DNA from: Bacteroidales bacterium
GTDB taxonomy: Bacteria > Bacteroidota > Bacteroidia > Bacteroidales > Muribaculaceae
DNA length: 64,000 bases
NCBI GenBank assembly: GCA_910575545.1
Contig: CAJTFH010000013.1
Span: 1-64,000 of the forward strand
Direction of reading: 5' to 3'
The number at the start of each line of letters is the position of its first letter. Position 1 is the stretch's first letter. Shown here piece by piece: positions 1-8,729 of this stretch. The position numbers were made by a program, and so were the translations under genes. The notes beneath the pieces were generated by a model. That model made no database searches. It worked only from the letters and a program-made list of their open reading frames with translations, and was not told the DNA's origin.

Positions 1-138
1 GGCTGTCCGCTAAAATGACTACTTTTGGGCATAGTTTAGAAAATGTTTTGGCGAACACAAACTAAACTAAAAGGACTGACTCCTGCAATAGGTGCCAGTC
101 CTAATTTTGTTTTGCCTCAAAAAGTTTTATCGGACAGC
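1..138. mobile_element. Small terminal-inverted-repeat element or IS end
   Basis: Bases 2-15 (GCTGTCCGCTAAAA) and 125-138 (TTTTATCGGACAGC) form a 14-base inverted repeat with one mismatch, bounding a 137-base unit. This fits a MITE. Alternatively it is the right end of an insertion sequence: frame 3 reads an open 20-codon tail ending in TAA at 63-65, followed by a hairpin, as the 3' end of a transposase gene would look. The element begins almost exactly at window base 1, so the window may start at a contig edge, where assemblies often break at repeats. The unit ends just before the codons of the downstream lipoprotein and appears to have removed its start. Confidence 0.55.
72..113 (+). terminator. 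Hairpin terminator inside the terminal-repeat element
   Basis: AGGACTG (72-78) pairs with CAGTCCT (96-102), followed by the T-rich stretch TTTTGTTTTG. It would end transcription of whatever reading frame enters from the left and closes at 63-65. Confidence 0.5.
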
Positions 139-1231
139 AATAAAAAAATATCAGATATTCATGATGGGTGCGATGGCGCTGGGGTTCACAGCCTGTGAAG
201 ACGCTCCGGCCGACGCCCCTATCCAGAACACTCCTCAGCCCCCGGTGGTTGCGGCTGATGAGGTTGCCATTGTGGCTGATGCGGTTCTCACTTCGGGTGA
301 GAACCTCAACCTTGACCAGTATATCGACCAAACCGGTATGCCGCTCTTCTCGATCTCTAAAGACAATCTGCCCGAAGGTCTGACGCTGTCGGCTGACATG
401 CAGGTGTCGGCAACGGAAGATTTTGTCGAAATACAGACACTTCCCCTGACCCTTAACGGCACAAATCTCGAGGTGGATCCTGCCCTGTGGCATGAGGCTC
501 ATCTGGAGATGTTCGGCGATGATGTTGACGCACAGAAAGCCTATTACCGCGTTCCGGCCTATGTGACTACTGAAACACAGGCGGGGGTGCCGGGCCTTAC
601 CTACCGCCTGGGTGGCGTTGACCACTATCTGGCATCTGGTTCGGTTATGGAGATACCTATGACTTCTATTATGACCACTGACTATTGGTATACACCCGGT
701 GATTCAAACGGATGGTCGGCGGCAGCCTCGCAGTATCTCTACAATACCAACAAGGAGGACAAACCCTGGTATTACGGTAGCTGTCTGTTAAACAGCCAGT
801 TCAAGATTGCCGACACCATTGATTGGAGCGGTATAAACTACGGTTCGGGTGGCGAAGGTGTGCTGACCGATGATGGGGCCGCCGGCAATATCACAGTGGC
901 GGCTCCGGGTCTCTATTGGGTGACGGCCAATTTCACCGCTTTGACTTATACGTTGACTGCGATTGAAAAGGTGAGCATCATCGGCAATTTCGGAGGATGG
1001 AACACCGACCAGTATCTCACTCCCAACGAGGACATGACCGTGTGGACAGGCACTGTGGAGCTTGACGGCGAGTGGAAAATCCGTATTAATGAAAACTGGG
1101 ACTACAACTACGGAGAGCGCCTGGCCAGCCCTGTTTTAGACGGTTCTAATTTCAAACATGATGCCGGCACATACAATGTGACCATGACATTCTCGGGCCA
1201 CCACCCGAAAATCAAGGTCGCCAAAGCGTGA
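92..1231 (+). CDS. SusE/SusF-like outer-membrane lipoprotein, start disrupted
   Basis: This looks like a surface glycan-binding lipoprotein of the SusE/SusF group, which in Bacteroidota sits on the outer membrane beside a SusC/SusD transporter pair. A lipobox (LGFTAC) is visible. The C-terminal half holds two beta-sandwich-like repeats with the family's patterns (YWYTPGDSNGW, IIGNFGGWN, WTGTVELDGEWKIR). The start is the odd part. The reading frame is open from a GTG at 92 inside the inverted-repeat element, but a normal signal peptide would begin at the AIKKYQIF stretch, where the expected ATG is ATA (140-142). The first in-frame ATG is at 161, giving a signal with no positive n-region. The gene may be weakly translated or silenced. 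SusC/SusD genes would be expected to the left, outside the window. Confidence 0.7.
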   Translation: MPVLILFCLKKFYRTAIKKYQIFMMGAMALGFTACEDAPADAPIQNTPQPPVVAADEVAIVADAVLTSGENLNLDQYIDQTGMPLFSISKDNLPEGLTLSADMQVSATEDFVEIQTLPLTLNGTNLEVDPALWHEAHLEMFGDDVDAQKAYYRVPAYVTTETQAGVPGLTYRLGGVDHYLASGSVMEIPMTSIMTTDYWYTPGDSNGWSAAASQYLYNTNKEDKPWYYGSCLLNSQFKIADTIDWSGINYGSGGEGVLTDDGAAGNITVAAPGLYWVTANFTALTYTLTAIEKVSIIGNFGGWNTDQYLTPNEDMTVWTGTVELDGEWKIRINENWDYNYGERLASPVLDGSNFKHDAGTYNVTMTFSGHHPKIKVAKA

Positions 1232-1269
1232 TAGCTGCCTGAAGAAATAACTGAGCATTTATTAGGATG

Positions 1270-1318
1270 CGCCCGGATGCATTGCGTGGGATACGCAGTG
1301 TTTCCGGGCGTTGCTTTG
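1270..1318 (+). terminator. Terminator after the SusE/F-like gene
   Basis: CGCCCGGA (1270-1277) pairs with TCCGGGCG (1303-1310), with further partial pairing inside the loop, followed by a weak T-rich run. It lies 39 bases after the stop codon. Confidence 0.6.
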
Positions 1319-1517
1319 TGATTGCCATAAGCGTTCAGCGCCATAGCGTTCCCGCCCATACCGTAAAATGAGCAGGTATATCGTGAATATAGTTTAATTC
1401 AACTGACGGGGGTAGTGGATATATGCTGAATTAGGAATATTTAACACGAAAGATGCGGGGTGAGATAGGGTGTTTTCGGAGGATTCTGCGTAAATTAGCA
1501 CCGACTATCGCCCTTGT

Positions 1518-1559
1518 GGAAGCGCCCGGGCGCTTCCGTTTCCCCTGGGGGGAAACGGA
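1518..1559. promoter_or_regulatory. Two overlapping, mutually exclusive hairpins
   Basis: A 20-base perfect palindrome (1518-1537) overlaps by three bases a second hairpin with an 11-base stem (1535-1545 with 1549-1559, loop TGG). Because they share bases 1535-1537 they cannot both form completely. They lie 100 bases before the secreted-protein gene at 1660. The remainder of the 1232-1659 gap contains no other recognisable feature besides the terminator at 1270. Confidence 0.45.
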
Positions 1560-1659
1560 TTGTTTTGAGCATATTATAGTGTGGTAGTCATATCGGCGGC
1601 TATTCGTCGCCAACGACAGTGCATAAATAATTTATATTAACCATAAATCTTGAATTTTT

Positions 1660-3606
1660 ATGAAGAAATTATTACTTTCTTTGGCCGCTCTGGTCGGTGT
1701 GTCAGCATTTGCGCATGCCGAGGGCACGAAGCTGGTGATGCAGGAGGTCTACAAAATTGAGGCAACCGGTAGTGCTCCGGAAACAAAGACCGTGGGCGAC
1801 TACACCATCACATTGAAAAAGAACAATGGAAGCAATGCGCCAGCGTGTAATAAAGCCGGTGATGTGCGTCTGTATGCAAAAAATACCATAACAATAGCGT
1901 CATCAGGCGCTGACCTGACATCGCTTGTATTTGAGCTTTCCGACCAAGGGAAAAAGCAATATGCTGCCATAACGGCATCTGTAGGGGCGGTAGGTGCGCA
2001 AGCGAAAGGTGACGAGCAGGTATCGTGGACAGGTAGTGCGAAAGAAGTGACATTTACTGTAGGAGACACCAATGAATATGGGAGCGCGGATAAAAAGGCC
2101 GGTCAGTTCGACTTTAACTCCATCACAATCAATGGTGATGGCGGCGGCACGGTGACCCCCACCGACCGGGTGGATGTGGCCAGCGTGGAGGCTTTCCTTG
2201 GTGTAGCCGCGGGCACAGAAGTGAAATTCACCAGCCCGGTCAATGTTGTTTACCAGAACGGCATGAACCTTTATGTTGAGGATGCTACCGGCGGGATGTT
2301 CATCCACGGCACAACCAACCAGGCCTATAACCGTGGAGATGTGATTCCCGCAGGTTTCGAGGGAAAATACACCGATTATAAAGGTCGCATAGAATTCGAG
2401 ATTCCCAAGGATGTCGACGGCAAATTTGCTGCCGCTTCCGGCACGGCTGAGGTGAATCCCGCAGAATGGACGCTCGAGGATATTTCAACCGACATCCAAA
2501 ACCAGTATGTGATTGTGAAAGGGGTTTCTGTGGAAGAGGCTGCTGACGGCCTTGTGATGACGCAGAACGGCGCCGAGCTGGTCATCTACGATAAGTTCAA
2601 AATCAACGTCGCCACCGGTGAGAACCTTAATGTTACCGGCCTTGTGGCTGTGTTCGACAATGCGCTGCAGTTCTATCCGCTTGTTGTGACCGATGCCGGC
2701 GGTTCGGTTGTAGAGGCTGTTGCCGCTCCTAAATTCAGCGTTGCCGCCGGGGCAGTGGAAGAGGGCACAACGGTTGAGATTACTTGTGAGACCGAAGGTG
2801 CTACAATCCATTACACTACCGACGGCACAGAACCTACCGAAGCCTCTGCCAAATATGCTGAGGCAATCGTGGTTGACAAGGCCATGACCATCAAGGCTAT
2901 CGCAGTGAAAGAGGGTCTGACAAACAGTGTGGTTGTTTCTGCCGAATACACAGTGCTTGCCAAGCCTACCGGAGTCGCACTGGTGTTTAATTTCGAGGAT
3001 CCTTCAACGTTGAATCCTTCATACTCTAAAGATGTGCCCGCAGATGTGGCCGGTGTTGCTAATTTCCCGGGTATGGCTGACGATACCTTTAACGACAAAA
3101 CAAACGGTTACTTCTATGTGGTGACGGATACTGAGTTTAAGAGCGGCAGTGTTACATTAACCACAAATAAAGGTACGACTGATGCCCGTCTGTATTACTC
3201 GATTTCAGCACAGAAATGGGGATACCGCGCTTACAAGAAATCAACCATGAAAATCAGTGTTCCGACAGGATTTGCAATTACGGGTCTCCACTTCGAGGGG
3301 AACAAGGTTACGAATGAAATTTGCGACAAGGTTGAGTATGCCGGTACTAAGGGCGACGCCACCTGGACTGCGCCTGAGGGAGAACCGATTTCAACTCTTG
3401 AATTCAGCAACTCGGCGGGTACAGCAACGTTCAACAAAATGACAGTTTATGTTGTTGATATGTCAGGTGTTGAGGGTGTTGTTGCCGAGACTGCCGACGC
3501 TGAGGTTGAATATTTCAACCTTCAGGGTGTGAAAGTTGTTAATCCTGAGAACGGCCTTTATATCCGTCGTCAGGGCGGCAAGGTTGAAAAGGTGGTTATC
3601 CGCTAA
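1660..3606 (+). CDS. Secreted multi-domain protein with Por-type C-terminal tail
   Basis: A 648-residue exported protein with a signal peptide (MKKLLLSLAALVGVSAFAHA). Around residues 165-350 is an OB-fold-like region of the type found in bacterial extracellular nucleic-acid or sugar binding proteins (VKFTSPVNVVYQNGMNLYVED pattern region). Residues 365-435 match the chitobiase/hexosaminidase C-terminal type domain (VEITCETEGATIHYTTDGTEPT region). The last 40 residues (EVEYFNLQGVKVVNPENG, then YIRRQGGKVEKVVIR) resemble the type A C-terminal sorting or anchoring tail common in Bacteroidota. No catalytic motif is visible. It stands alone: hairpins precede it and a strong terminator follows. A binding or surface role is inferred; no specific function can be given. 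Confidence 0.75.
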   Translation: MKKLLLSLAALVGVSAFAHAEGTKLVMQEVYKIEATGSAPETKTVGDYTITLKKNNGSNAPACNKAGDVRLYAKNTITIASSGADLTSLVFELSDQGKKQYAAITASVGAVGAQAKGDEQVSWTGSAKEVTFTVGDTNEYGSADKKAGQFDFNSITINGDGGGTVTPTDRVDVASVEAFLGVAAGTEVKFTSPVNVVYQNGMNLYVEDATGGMFIHGTTNQAYNRGDVIPAGFEGKYTDYKGRIEFEIPKDVDGKFAAASGTAEVNPAEWTLEDISTDIQNQYVIVKGVSVEEAADGLVMTQNGAELVIYDKFKINVATGENLNVTGLVAVFDNALQFYPLVVTDAGGSVVEAVAAPKFSVAAGAVEEGTTVEITCETEGATIHYTTDGTEPTEASAKYAEAIVVDKAMTIKAIAVKEGLTNSVVVSAEYTVLAKPTGVALVFNFEDPSTLNPSYSKDVPADVAGVANFPGMADDTFNDKTNGYFYVVTDTEFKSGSVTLTTNKGTTDARLYYSISAQKWGYRAYKKSTMKISVPTGFAITGLHFEGNKVTNEICDKVEYAGTKGDATWTAPEGEPISTLEFSNSAGTATFNKMTVYVVDMSGVEGVVAETADAEVEYFNLQGVKVVNPENGLYIRRQGGKVEKVVIR

Positions 3607-3767
3607 ATTGCCTTGGTCGGGTTGCGCGGACTGCGTGTAGCCCGCCATGCATGAAAAAGACTATAGCACTGCTTTAAATATGTGGGGGCGCATTCAACCG
3701 CCACGTAAGTTGAAACGTAAGAAAAACTCGTTAAATAATTAACCAAGTTTTACTTACTTTGCTCGAT

Positions 3768-3801
3768 AGCCGACGGCAAGCGTTGCCGTCGGCTTTTTTT
3801 T
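3768..3801 (+). terminator. Strong rho-independent terminator
   Basis: AGCCGACGGCAA (3768-3779) pairs perfectly with TTGCCGTCGGCT (3783-3794), followed by eight T residues. It ends transcription of the secreted-protein gene at 1660-3606. Confidence 0.85.
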
Positions 3802-3967
3802 GTGGGTTATTGCCGAATGATTGCAAGTGATGAATGTGTGTGTTGAAATTCGACATCGCGTAAATGATTGGATGGCTAAAAATAGATGTTATGGCTTTAA
3901 TGTGCTCAAGCCGAAAATCTGCTGATTCCAAATCCGCTGACGGGCAATAGGGTGGGGTATATTGCAG

Positions 3968-4000
3968 AAAAGGCACCCTTCTTCGCGAAGGATGCCTTTC
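3968..4000 (-). terminator. Terminator downstream of the tRNA-Asn pair
   Basis: On the minus strand AAAGGCATCCTTC pairs imperfectly with GAAGGGTGCCTTTT, ending in T residues, immediately after the first tRNA-Asn in transcription order to the left. Confidence 0.65.
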
Positions 4001-4003
4001 GGG

Positions 4004-4077
4004 CGCTTCAGGATGGGCTTGAACCAACGACCCCCTGATTAACAGTCAGGTGCTCTAACCAACTGAGCTACTGAAGC
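4004..4077 (-). tRNA. tRNA-Asn (GTT)
   Basis: The minus strand folds as a cloverleaf: acceptor GCTTCAG/CTGAAGC, D arm GCTC, anticodon stem CTGAC with loop reading GTT, T loop TTCAAGC, discriminator G. The 3' CCA is not encoded. The body is identical to the copy at 4196-4269. Confidence 0.95.
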
Positions 4078-4195
4078 AGGTGTGTGCAGTTTTCCATTTC
4101 GTTTGTATCAGACCGGTTTGGTTGCGGGATCGCTCCCATGGCCTGGCCGACAGATAGCGGTTTGGAATACTGATGCTTATTTCAGTGTGTTTTCG

Positions 4196-4269
4196 CGCTT
4201 CAGGATGGGCTTGAACCAACGACCCCCTGATTAACAGTCAGGTGCTCTAACCAACTGAGCTACTGAAGC
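4196..4269 (-). tRNA. tRNA-Asn (GTT), second copy
   Basis: Identical in its 73 base-paired body to the copy at 4004-4077, separated from it by about 118 bases. Transcribed leftwards, probably from the promoter at 4324-4354 as one two-gene transcript. Confidence 0.95.
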
Positions 4270-4323
4270 ATTTGCGTTGCATCGCGATTATGCGATGTCG
4301 AGACCCCTCCGGGTTTTGCGATG

Positions 4324-4354
4324 CAAAATTACATCTCTTTTTCCAATTACGCAA
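4324..4354 (-). promoter_or_regulatory. Bacteroidota-type promoter for the tRNA-Asn pair
   Basis: On the minus strand GTTG, 20 bases, then TAATTTTG (4324-4331). This fits the -33/-7 consensus of the Bacteroidota primary sigma factor and would start RNA about 45 bases before the first tRNA. Confidence 0.65.
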
Positions 4355-4495
4355 CTTTTGGACTGTTTTTTTGCCAATAAATTGTGAAATGGTGTGGTTT
4401 TAGAGTGTATTAAATTCAAACACCCTCCTGGATTGCCGCCGGGCTTTATGGAGCTATTGTATCTATGATAAATTGCCGAAATAATTACGTAATAG

Positions 4496-4526
4496 TTGTG
4501 AGGGTTTGGACTATTTGCTAATTTTG
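4496..4526 (+). promoter_or_regulatory. Bacteroidota-type promoter for the fumarate reductase operon
   Basis: TTG (4496-4498), 20 bases, then TAATTTTG (4519-4526). It gives a leader of roughly 110 bases before the cytochrome b start at 4646. The gap between the tRNA promoter and this site shows nothing else. Confidence 0.6.
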
Positions 4527-4645
4527 CGTATCGTTACGCTTTCTGTGCGGGTGCGTCATGTGGCGCTGCCTGGGGGGATGTGCGGGAAGCCTTGGTTCTG
4601 AAAAACAAACTACTAATATCTTATAACCTTAAAAACAAAACATTT

Positions 4646-5626
4646 ATGTGGTTAACATCCTCATCCATAGGTAGGAAGGTGGTTATGTCGCTGACTGGCG
4701 CTTTCCTGATCCTATTCGTGACGTTTCACGCATTGATGAACGGAGTGGCACTGTTTTGGCCTACGGCCTATAACGAGGTGTGTCTCTTCCTGGGCGCCAA
4801 TTGGTATGCTTTGGTGGGCACGCTCATCCTTGCCGCCGGTTGTGTGCTTCACATCCTTTATGCCTTTTGGCTGACCATCCAGAACCGCAAGGCCCGCGGT
4901 TCGGAGCGTTACGACGTTAATGCCCGCCAGCCGCAGGTTGAGTGGTCGTCGAAAAACATGCTCGTGCTGGGCATCGTGGTTGTCGCTTTCCTTGTGATCC
5001 ACCTTATCCAGTTCTGGGCCAAGATGCAGCTTGCCGAGATCTGCGGTGATGAATATGTGACCGCCGGGGGTGAGACTGTTCCTGCCGCTGCCGGCACGTG
5101 GTTCCTGCAAATCGCTTTCAGCCAGCCCTGGACTCTGGTTGTCTATCTCATCGGCTTCGTTGCCTTGTGGTTCCACATGACCCACGGTTTCTGGTCGATG
5201 CTTCAGACTGTAGGCTGGAACAACGACACCTGGATGCGCCGCTGGAAATGCATCGGCAACACCTGGGCAACTGCTGTCATCGCCCTGTTTATCATCGAGG
5301 CCGTTGTGTTTACGGTTCAGGCAAACCGCGGCGTCTACACCGAATGCCCTGCTTTGATTGAGCAGTATGCCAACATGCACGCCGAGGGTGAAAGCACTTT
5401 CACCGAGGGCGCTTGCCCCCAGGCTGACTGCCCCCGTTCTGCTTGCGAAAAAGCTGAATGCCCCGCACAGGGTTGCCCTGAAGCCGGTTGCCCCAAGGCA
5501 GCATGTGGCGAAGGGTGCGCCCAGGCCAACTGCCGGCAGGGTGAATGTGTCAACCCCGACTGCGCTAACCCCGATTGCGTAAAGGCCGAGGTTGAGGAGA
5601 TTGTAACCGAAACAATTAACGACTAA
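4646..5626 (+). CDS. frdC: Fumarate reductase/succinate dehydrogenase cytochrome b subunit
   Basis: This is the membrane anchor of the quinone-linked fumarate reductase/succinate dehydrogenase, passing electrons between menaquinone and the FrdAB head. About five membrane helices are visible between residues 10 and 225, with helix histidines ([39 protein letters not shown]) suited to ligating two haems, as in the Wolinella-type enzyme. I chose the ATG at 4646 because [18 protein letters not shown] is the family's usual beginning. Family members are normally about 225-235 residues; this one has 326. The extra C-terminal tail (from about residue 230) contains 12 cysteines at near-perfect five-residue spacing (about 256-310; e.g. 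[17 protein letters not shown]). By the usual topology the tail would be periplasmic, which is inference. It is followed after 14 bases by frdA. Confidence 0.93.
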   Translation: MWLTSSSIGRKVVMSLTGAFLILFVTFHALMNGVALFWPTAYNEVCLFLGANWYALVGTLILAAGCVLHILYAFWLTIQNRKARGSERYDVNARQPQVEWSSKNMLVLGIVVVAFLVIHLIQFWAKMQLAEICGDEYVTAGGETVPAAAGTWFLQIAFSQPWTLVVYLIGFVALWFHMTHGFWSMLQTVGWNNDTWMRRWKCIGNTWATAVIALFIIEAVVFTVQANRGVYTECPALIEQYANMHAEGESTFTEGACPQADCPRSACEKAECPAQGCPEAGCPKAACGEGCAQANCRQGECVNPDCANPDCVKAEVEEIVTETIND

Positions 5627-5640
5627 ATCACATTTCAGAT

Positions 5641-7668
5641 ATGGCCGACTTAAAAAAACTTGAGGGAATGATCGACTCAACCCCGATTATGAAGGATTAT
5701 GCCGATATCGAATCGTCGAAACTCCCCGAATTCCAGATTGACTCAAAGATACCCGAAGGTCCCGTAGCTGAAAAGTGGACCAATTATAAAGCCCATCAGA
5801 AACTGGTTAACCCCGCCAACAAGCGGCACCTCGACATTATCGTTGTGGGCACGGGCCTGGCAGGTGCATCTGCCGCTTCCACTCTTGGTGAACTCGGTTT
5901 CAATGTGCTGAACTTCTGCATCCAGGACAGCCCACGCCGCGCCCACTCAATTGCCGCACAGGGTGGTATCAACGCTGCCAAGGATTATCAGAACGACGGC
6001 GACTCGGTTTACCGTCTGTTCTACGACACTGTGAAGGGTGGTGACTTCCGCTCGCGTGAGGCCAACGTTTACCGTCTGGCAGAGGTTTCGAACAACATTA
6101 TCGACCAGTGTGTTGCACAGGGTGTTCCTTTTGCCCGCGAATACGGAGGTCTTCTGGCAAACCGCTCATTCGGCGGCGCCCAGGTGAGCCGTACGTTCTA
6201 TGCCAAAGGTCAGACCGGCCAGCAGCTGCTGTTGGGTGCATATGCATCTCTGAACCGCCAGATTAAAAAAGGTACTGTTAAGAGCTATAACCGCCGCGAG
6301 ATGCTTGACATCGTGATGATCGACGGCCGCGCACGCGGTGTGATCATGCGCAACCTCATCACCGGTGAGCTGGAGCGTTATGCCGCCCATGCCGTTGTTC
6401 TTGCAACCGGCGGTTATGGCCGTGCGTTCTTCCTGAGCACTAACGCCATGGGCTGTAACGGCTCGGCTGCCGTTCAGGCGTTTAAGAAAGGTGCCTACCT
6501 GGCTAACCTGGCGTTCACCCAGATTCACCCCACCTGTATCCCCGTTCATGGCGAAGACCAGAGCAAGCTCACCCTTATGAGCGAATCTCTCCGTAACGAC
6601 GGCCGCATCTGGGTGCCGAAGAAGAAAGAGGATGCCGAGGCTATCCGCGCCGGTAAGAAGAAGCCGACCGATATACCCGACGAAGACCGCGACTTCTATC
6701 TGGAGCGCCGTTATCCGGCTTTCGGAAACCTTTGCCCGCGCGACATCGCTTCGCGTGCCGCCAAGGAGCGCTGTGATGCAGGTTACGGAGTGGGTACGGG
6801 CAATGCCGTTTATCTCGACTTCAAATATGCCATCGAGCGCCTGGGTGAGGATGTTGTCCGTGACCGCTACGGCAACCTCTTCGACATGTATGAGATGATT
6901 TCCGATGACAATCCTTATAAGACCCCGATGATGATTTTCCCGGCCAGCCACTACACTATGGGCGGTATCTGGGTAGACTATGAGCTTCAGACCTCAATCA
7001 AAGGGCTGTTTGCCATCGGTGAATGCAACTTCTCAGACCACGGTGCAAACCGCCTGGGCGCATCGGCTCTGATGCAGGGTCTGGCCGACGGATATTTCGT
7101 GCTTCCCTACACGATGCAGAACTACCTGAGCGACCAGATCAAGGTTCCCCATTTCAAGACCGACGGCCCCGAATTCGACGCTGCCGAAAAGGGTGTGCGC
7201 GACCGTATCGCCAAGCTCATGGCCATCAAGGGCACGAAGTCGCCTGACCAGCTCCACAAGAAGCTCGGCCATGTGATGTGGAACCTCGTTGGTATGGGCC
7301 GCACTCTGCAGAGCCTTGTGAAAGCTGTTGATGAAATAGCGAAAGTGCGCGAGGAGTTCTATACCGACCTGCGCATCGTGGGCAATGCCGACGACTTGAA
7401 CACCGAGCTTGAAAAGGCGCTCCGCCTGGAAGACTTCCTGGTAATCGCCAAGATGATGGCTATCGACGCACTGCACCGTAACGAATCGTGCGGCGCCCAC
7501 TTCCGCGAGGAGTATCAGACCGCCGACGGCGAGGCAGCCCGTAACGACAAGGATTACATGTATGTTGGCTGCTGGAAGTATATGGGCGACAACGAGAAGC
7601 CCGTGCTGCTCAAAGAGCCCCTGAAATATGAGGCCATCCAGGTTCAGACCCGTAACTACAAATCGTAA
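5641..7668 (+). CDS. frdA: Fumarate reductase/succinate dehydrogenase flavoprotein subunit
   Basis: Catalytic subunit that interconverts fumarate and succinate using covalently bound FAD; in anaerobic Bacteroidales it mostly reduces fumarate, the route to succinate. Visible marks: the dinucleotide-binding loop [11 protein letters not shown] near residue 70; [14 protein letters not shown] near residue 100 with the histidine that links FAD; substrate and catalytic region [12 protein letters not shown] near 438; [21 protein letters not shown] near 460. At 675 residues it has the length expected for the Bacteroidota/epsilonproteobacterial type. It sits between the cytochrome b and iron-sulfur genes, in the same operon, after a 14-base gap. 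Confidence 0.96.
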   Translation: MADLKKLEGMIDSTPIMKDYADIESSKLPEFQIDSKIPEGPVAEKWTNYKAHQKLVNPANKRHLDIIVVGTGLAGASAASTLGELGFNVLNFCIQDSPRRAHSIAAQGGINAAKDYQNDGDSVYRLFYDTVKGGDFRSREANVYRLAEVSNNIIDQCVAQGVPFAREYGGLLANRSFGGAQVSRTFYAKGQTGQQLLLGAYASLNRQIKKGTVKSYNRREMLDIVMIDGRARGVIMRNLITGELERYAAHAVVLATGGYGRAFFLSTNAMGCNGSAAVQAFKKGAYLANLAFTQIHPTCIPVHGEDQSKLTLMSESLRNDGRIWVPKKKEDAEAIRAGKKKPTDIPDEDRDFYLERRYPAFGNLCPRDIASRAAKERCDAGYGVGTGNAVYLDFKYAIERLGEDVVRDRYGNLFDMYEMISDDNPYKTPMMIFPASHYTMGGIWVDYELQTSIKGLFAIGECNFSDHGANRLGASALMQGLADGYFVLPYTMQNYLSDQIKVPHFKTDGPEFDAAEKGVRDRIAKLMAIKGTKSPDQLHKKLGHVMWNLVGMGRTLQSLVKAVDEIAKVREEFYTDLRIVGNADDLNTELEKALRLEDFLVIAKMMAIDALHRNESCGAHFREEYQTADGEAARNDKDYMYVGCWKYMGDNEKPVLLKEPLKYEAIQVQTRNYKS

Positions 7669-7754
7669 ACAACCACGTTGGCAGACTTCCGGGCGGTCTG
7701 GCGCAGCCGTTGCCGCCGGAAAAGTCTGCACCCAAATAAATCAGAGTAACAATT

Positions 7755-8510
7755 ATGGAACATACAATTAGCGTAAACTTGAAGATTTGGCGTCAGCGTG
7801 GTCCCAAAGAACCCGGCCAGTTCGTCAAATACCGCGTTGAGAACGTGTCGACCGGCAGCTCTTTTCTTGAGATGCTCGACATGCTCAACCAGCAACTTAT
7901 CGACAAGGGTGAAGAACCTGTTGTGTTCGACAGCGACTGCCGCGAAGGTATCTGCGGTATGTGCTCGCTTTATATCAACGGTCATCCCCACGGCCCTGTG
8001 CAGGGCATCACAACCTGCCAGCTGCATATGCGTAAATTCCACGACGGAGAGGAAATCACCATTGAGCCCTGGCGCTCGGCAGCTTTCCCCGTTGTGCGCG
8101 ACCTGATGGTAAACCGCAATGCTTTCGACCAGATTCAGCAGGCTGGCGGATATGTGTCGTTCAATTGCGGCGGCGCTCCCGATGCCAACAACCTGCCTAT
8201 CTCGAAAGAGGTTGCCGACGAGGCTATGGACTCGGCTACTTGCATCGGTTGCGGAGCTTGTGTGGCAGCATGTAAGAACGGTTCTGCCATGCTGTTTGTC
8301 AGTGCCAAGGTGAGCCAGTTCGCCCTGCTTCCCCAGGGTCAGGTTGAGCGCGCCCGCCGCGCCCGCGCCATGGTTCGCAAGATGGATGAACTCGGCTTCG
8401 GAAACTGCACCAACACTGGTGCTTGCGCTGCGGAATGCCCCAAAAACATTTCGCTCAGCAATATCGCCCGTCTGAACCGCGAGTTCATAAAGGCCAAGCT
8501 CGCCGACTAA
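7755..8510 (+). CDS. frdB: Fumarate reductase/succinate dehydrogenase iron-sulfur subunit
   Basis: Electron-wire subunit between the flavin and the membrane haems. The N-terminal half carries the [2Fe-2S] ligands ([18 protein letters not shown], then a later Cys in TTCQLH). The C-terminal half carries ligands for the [4Fe-4S] and [3Fe-4S] centres ([15 protein letters not shown], then [13 protein letters not shown]). The 251-residue length is normal. It is the last gene of the frdCAB operon, 86 bases after frdA, and is followed by a long perfect hairpin. Confidence 0.96.
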   Translation: MEHTISVNLKIWRQRGPKEPGQFVKYRVENVSTGSSFLEMLDMLNQQLIDKGEEPVVFDSDCREGICGMCSLYINGHPHGPVQGITTCQLHMRKFHDGEEITIEPWRSAAFPVVRDLMVNRNAFDQIQQAGGYVSFNCGGAPDANNLPISKEVADEAMDSATCIGCGACVAACKNGSAMLFVSAKVSQFALLPQGQVERARRARAMVRKMDELGFGNCTNTGACAAECPKNISLSNIARLNREFIKAKLAD

Positions 8511-8533
8511 TCAGGCAGGCCATAAGGTTTGAA

Positions 8534-8607
8534 ATAGACAAGGCGGTGTGTTCCTGAGATGAACACACCGCCTTGTCTATAATTATGGCTATTATAGCCA
8601 TAATTAT
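8534..8607 (+). terminator. Two consecutive strong hairpins ending the frd operon
   Basis: The first has a perfect 20-base stem (8534-8553 with 8561-8580, loop CTGAGAT). It is immediately followed by a second AT-rich hairpin with a 13-base stem (8579-8591 with 8595-8607). No long T run follows the first stem, so besides termination an RNA-stabilising role at the 3' end is possible. Confidence 0.7.
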
Positions 8608-8729
8608 GTTAGTAACCTTTATGGCTGTGATGGTAGTGACGGCTTGGGCGATTCGTGGAAATTCTGTAACTTTACAACTCAAAACCAGATGGCCTTTTCA
8701 AAATAAAACGTATTAAATCAAGAGTGTAG

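Noticed and set aside
4004-4269. tRNA-Asn pair as an integration site
   Set aside because: No integrase, direct repeat of the tRNA 3' end or foreign genes lie beside it; the second copy is a complete tRNA.
4712-5680. 322-codon open frame opposite frdC
   Set aside because: Antisense shadow of the cytochrome b gene and its cysteine tail.
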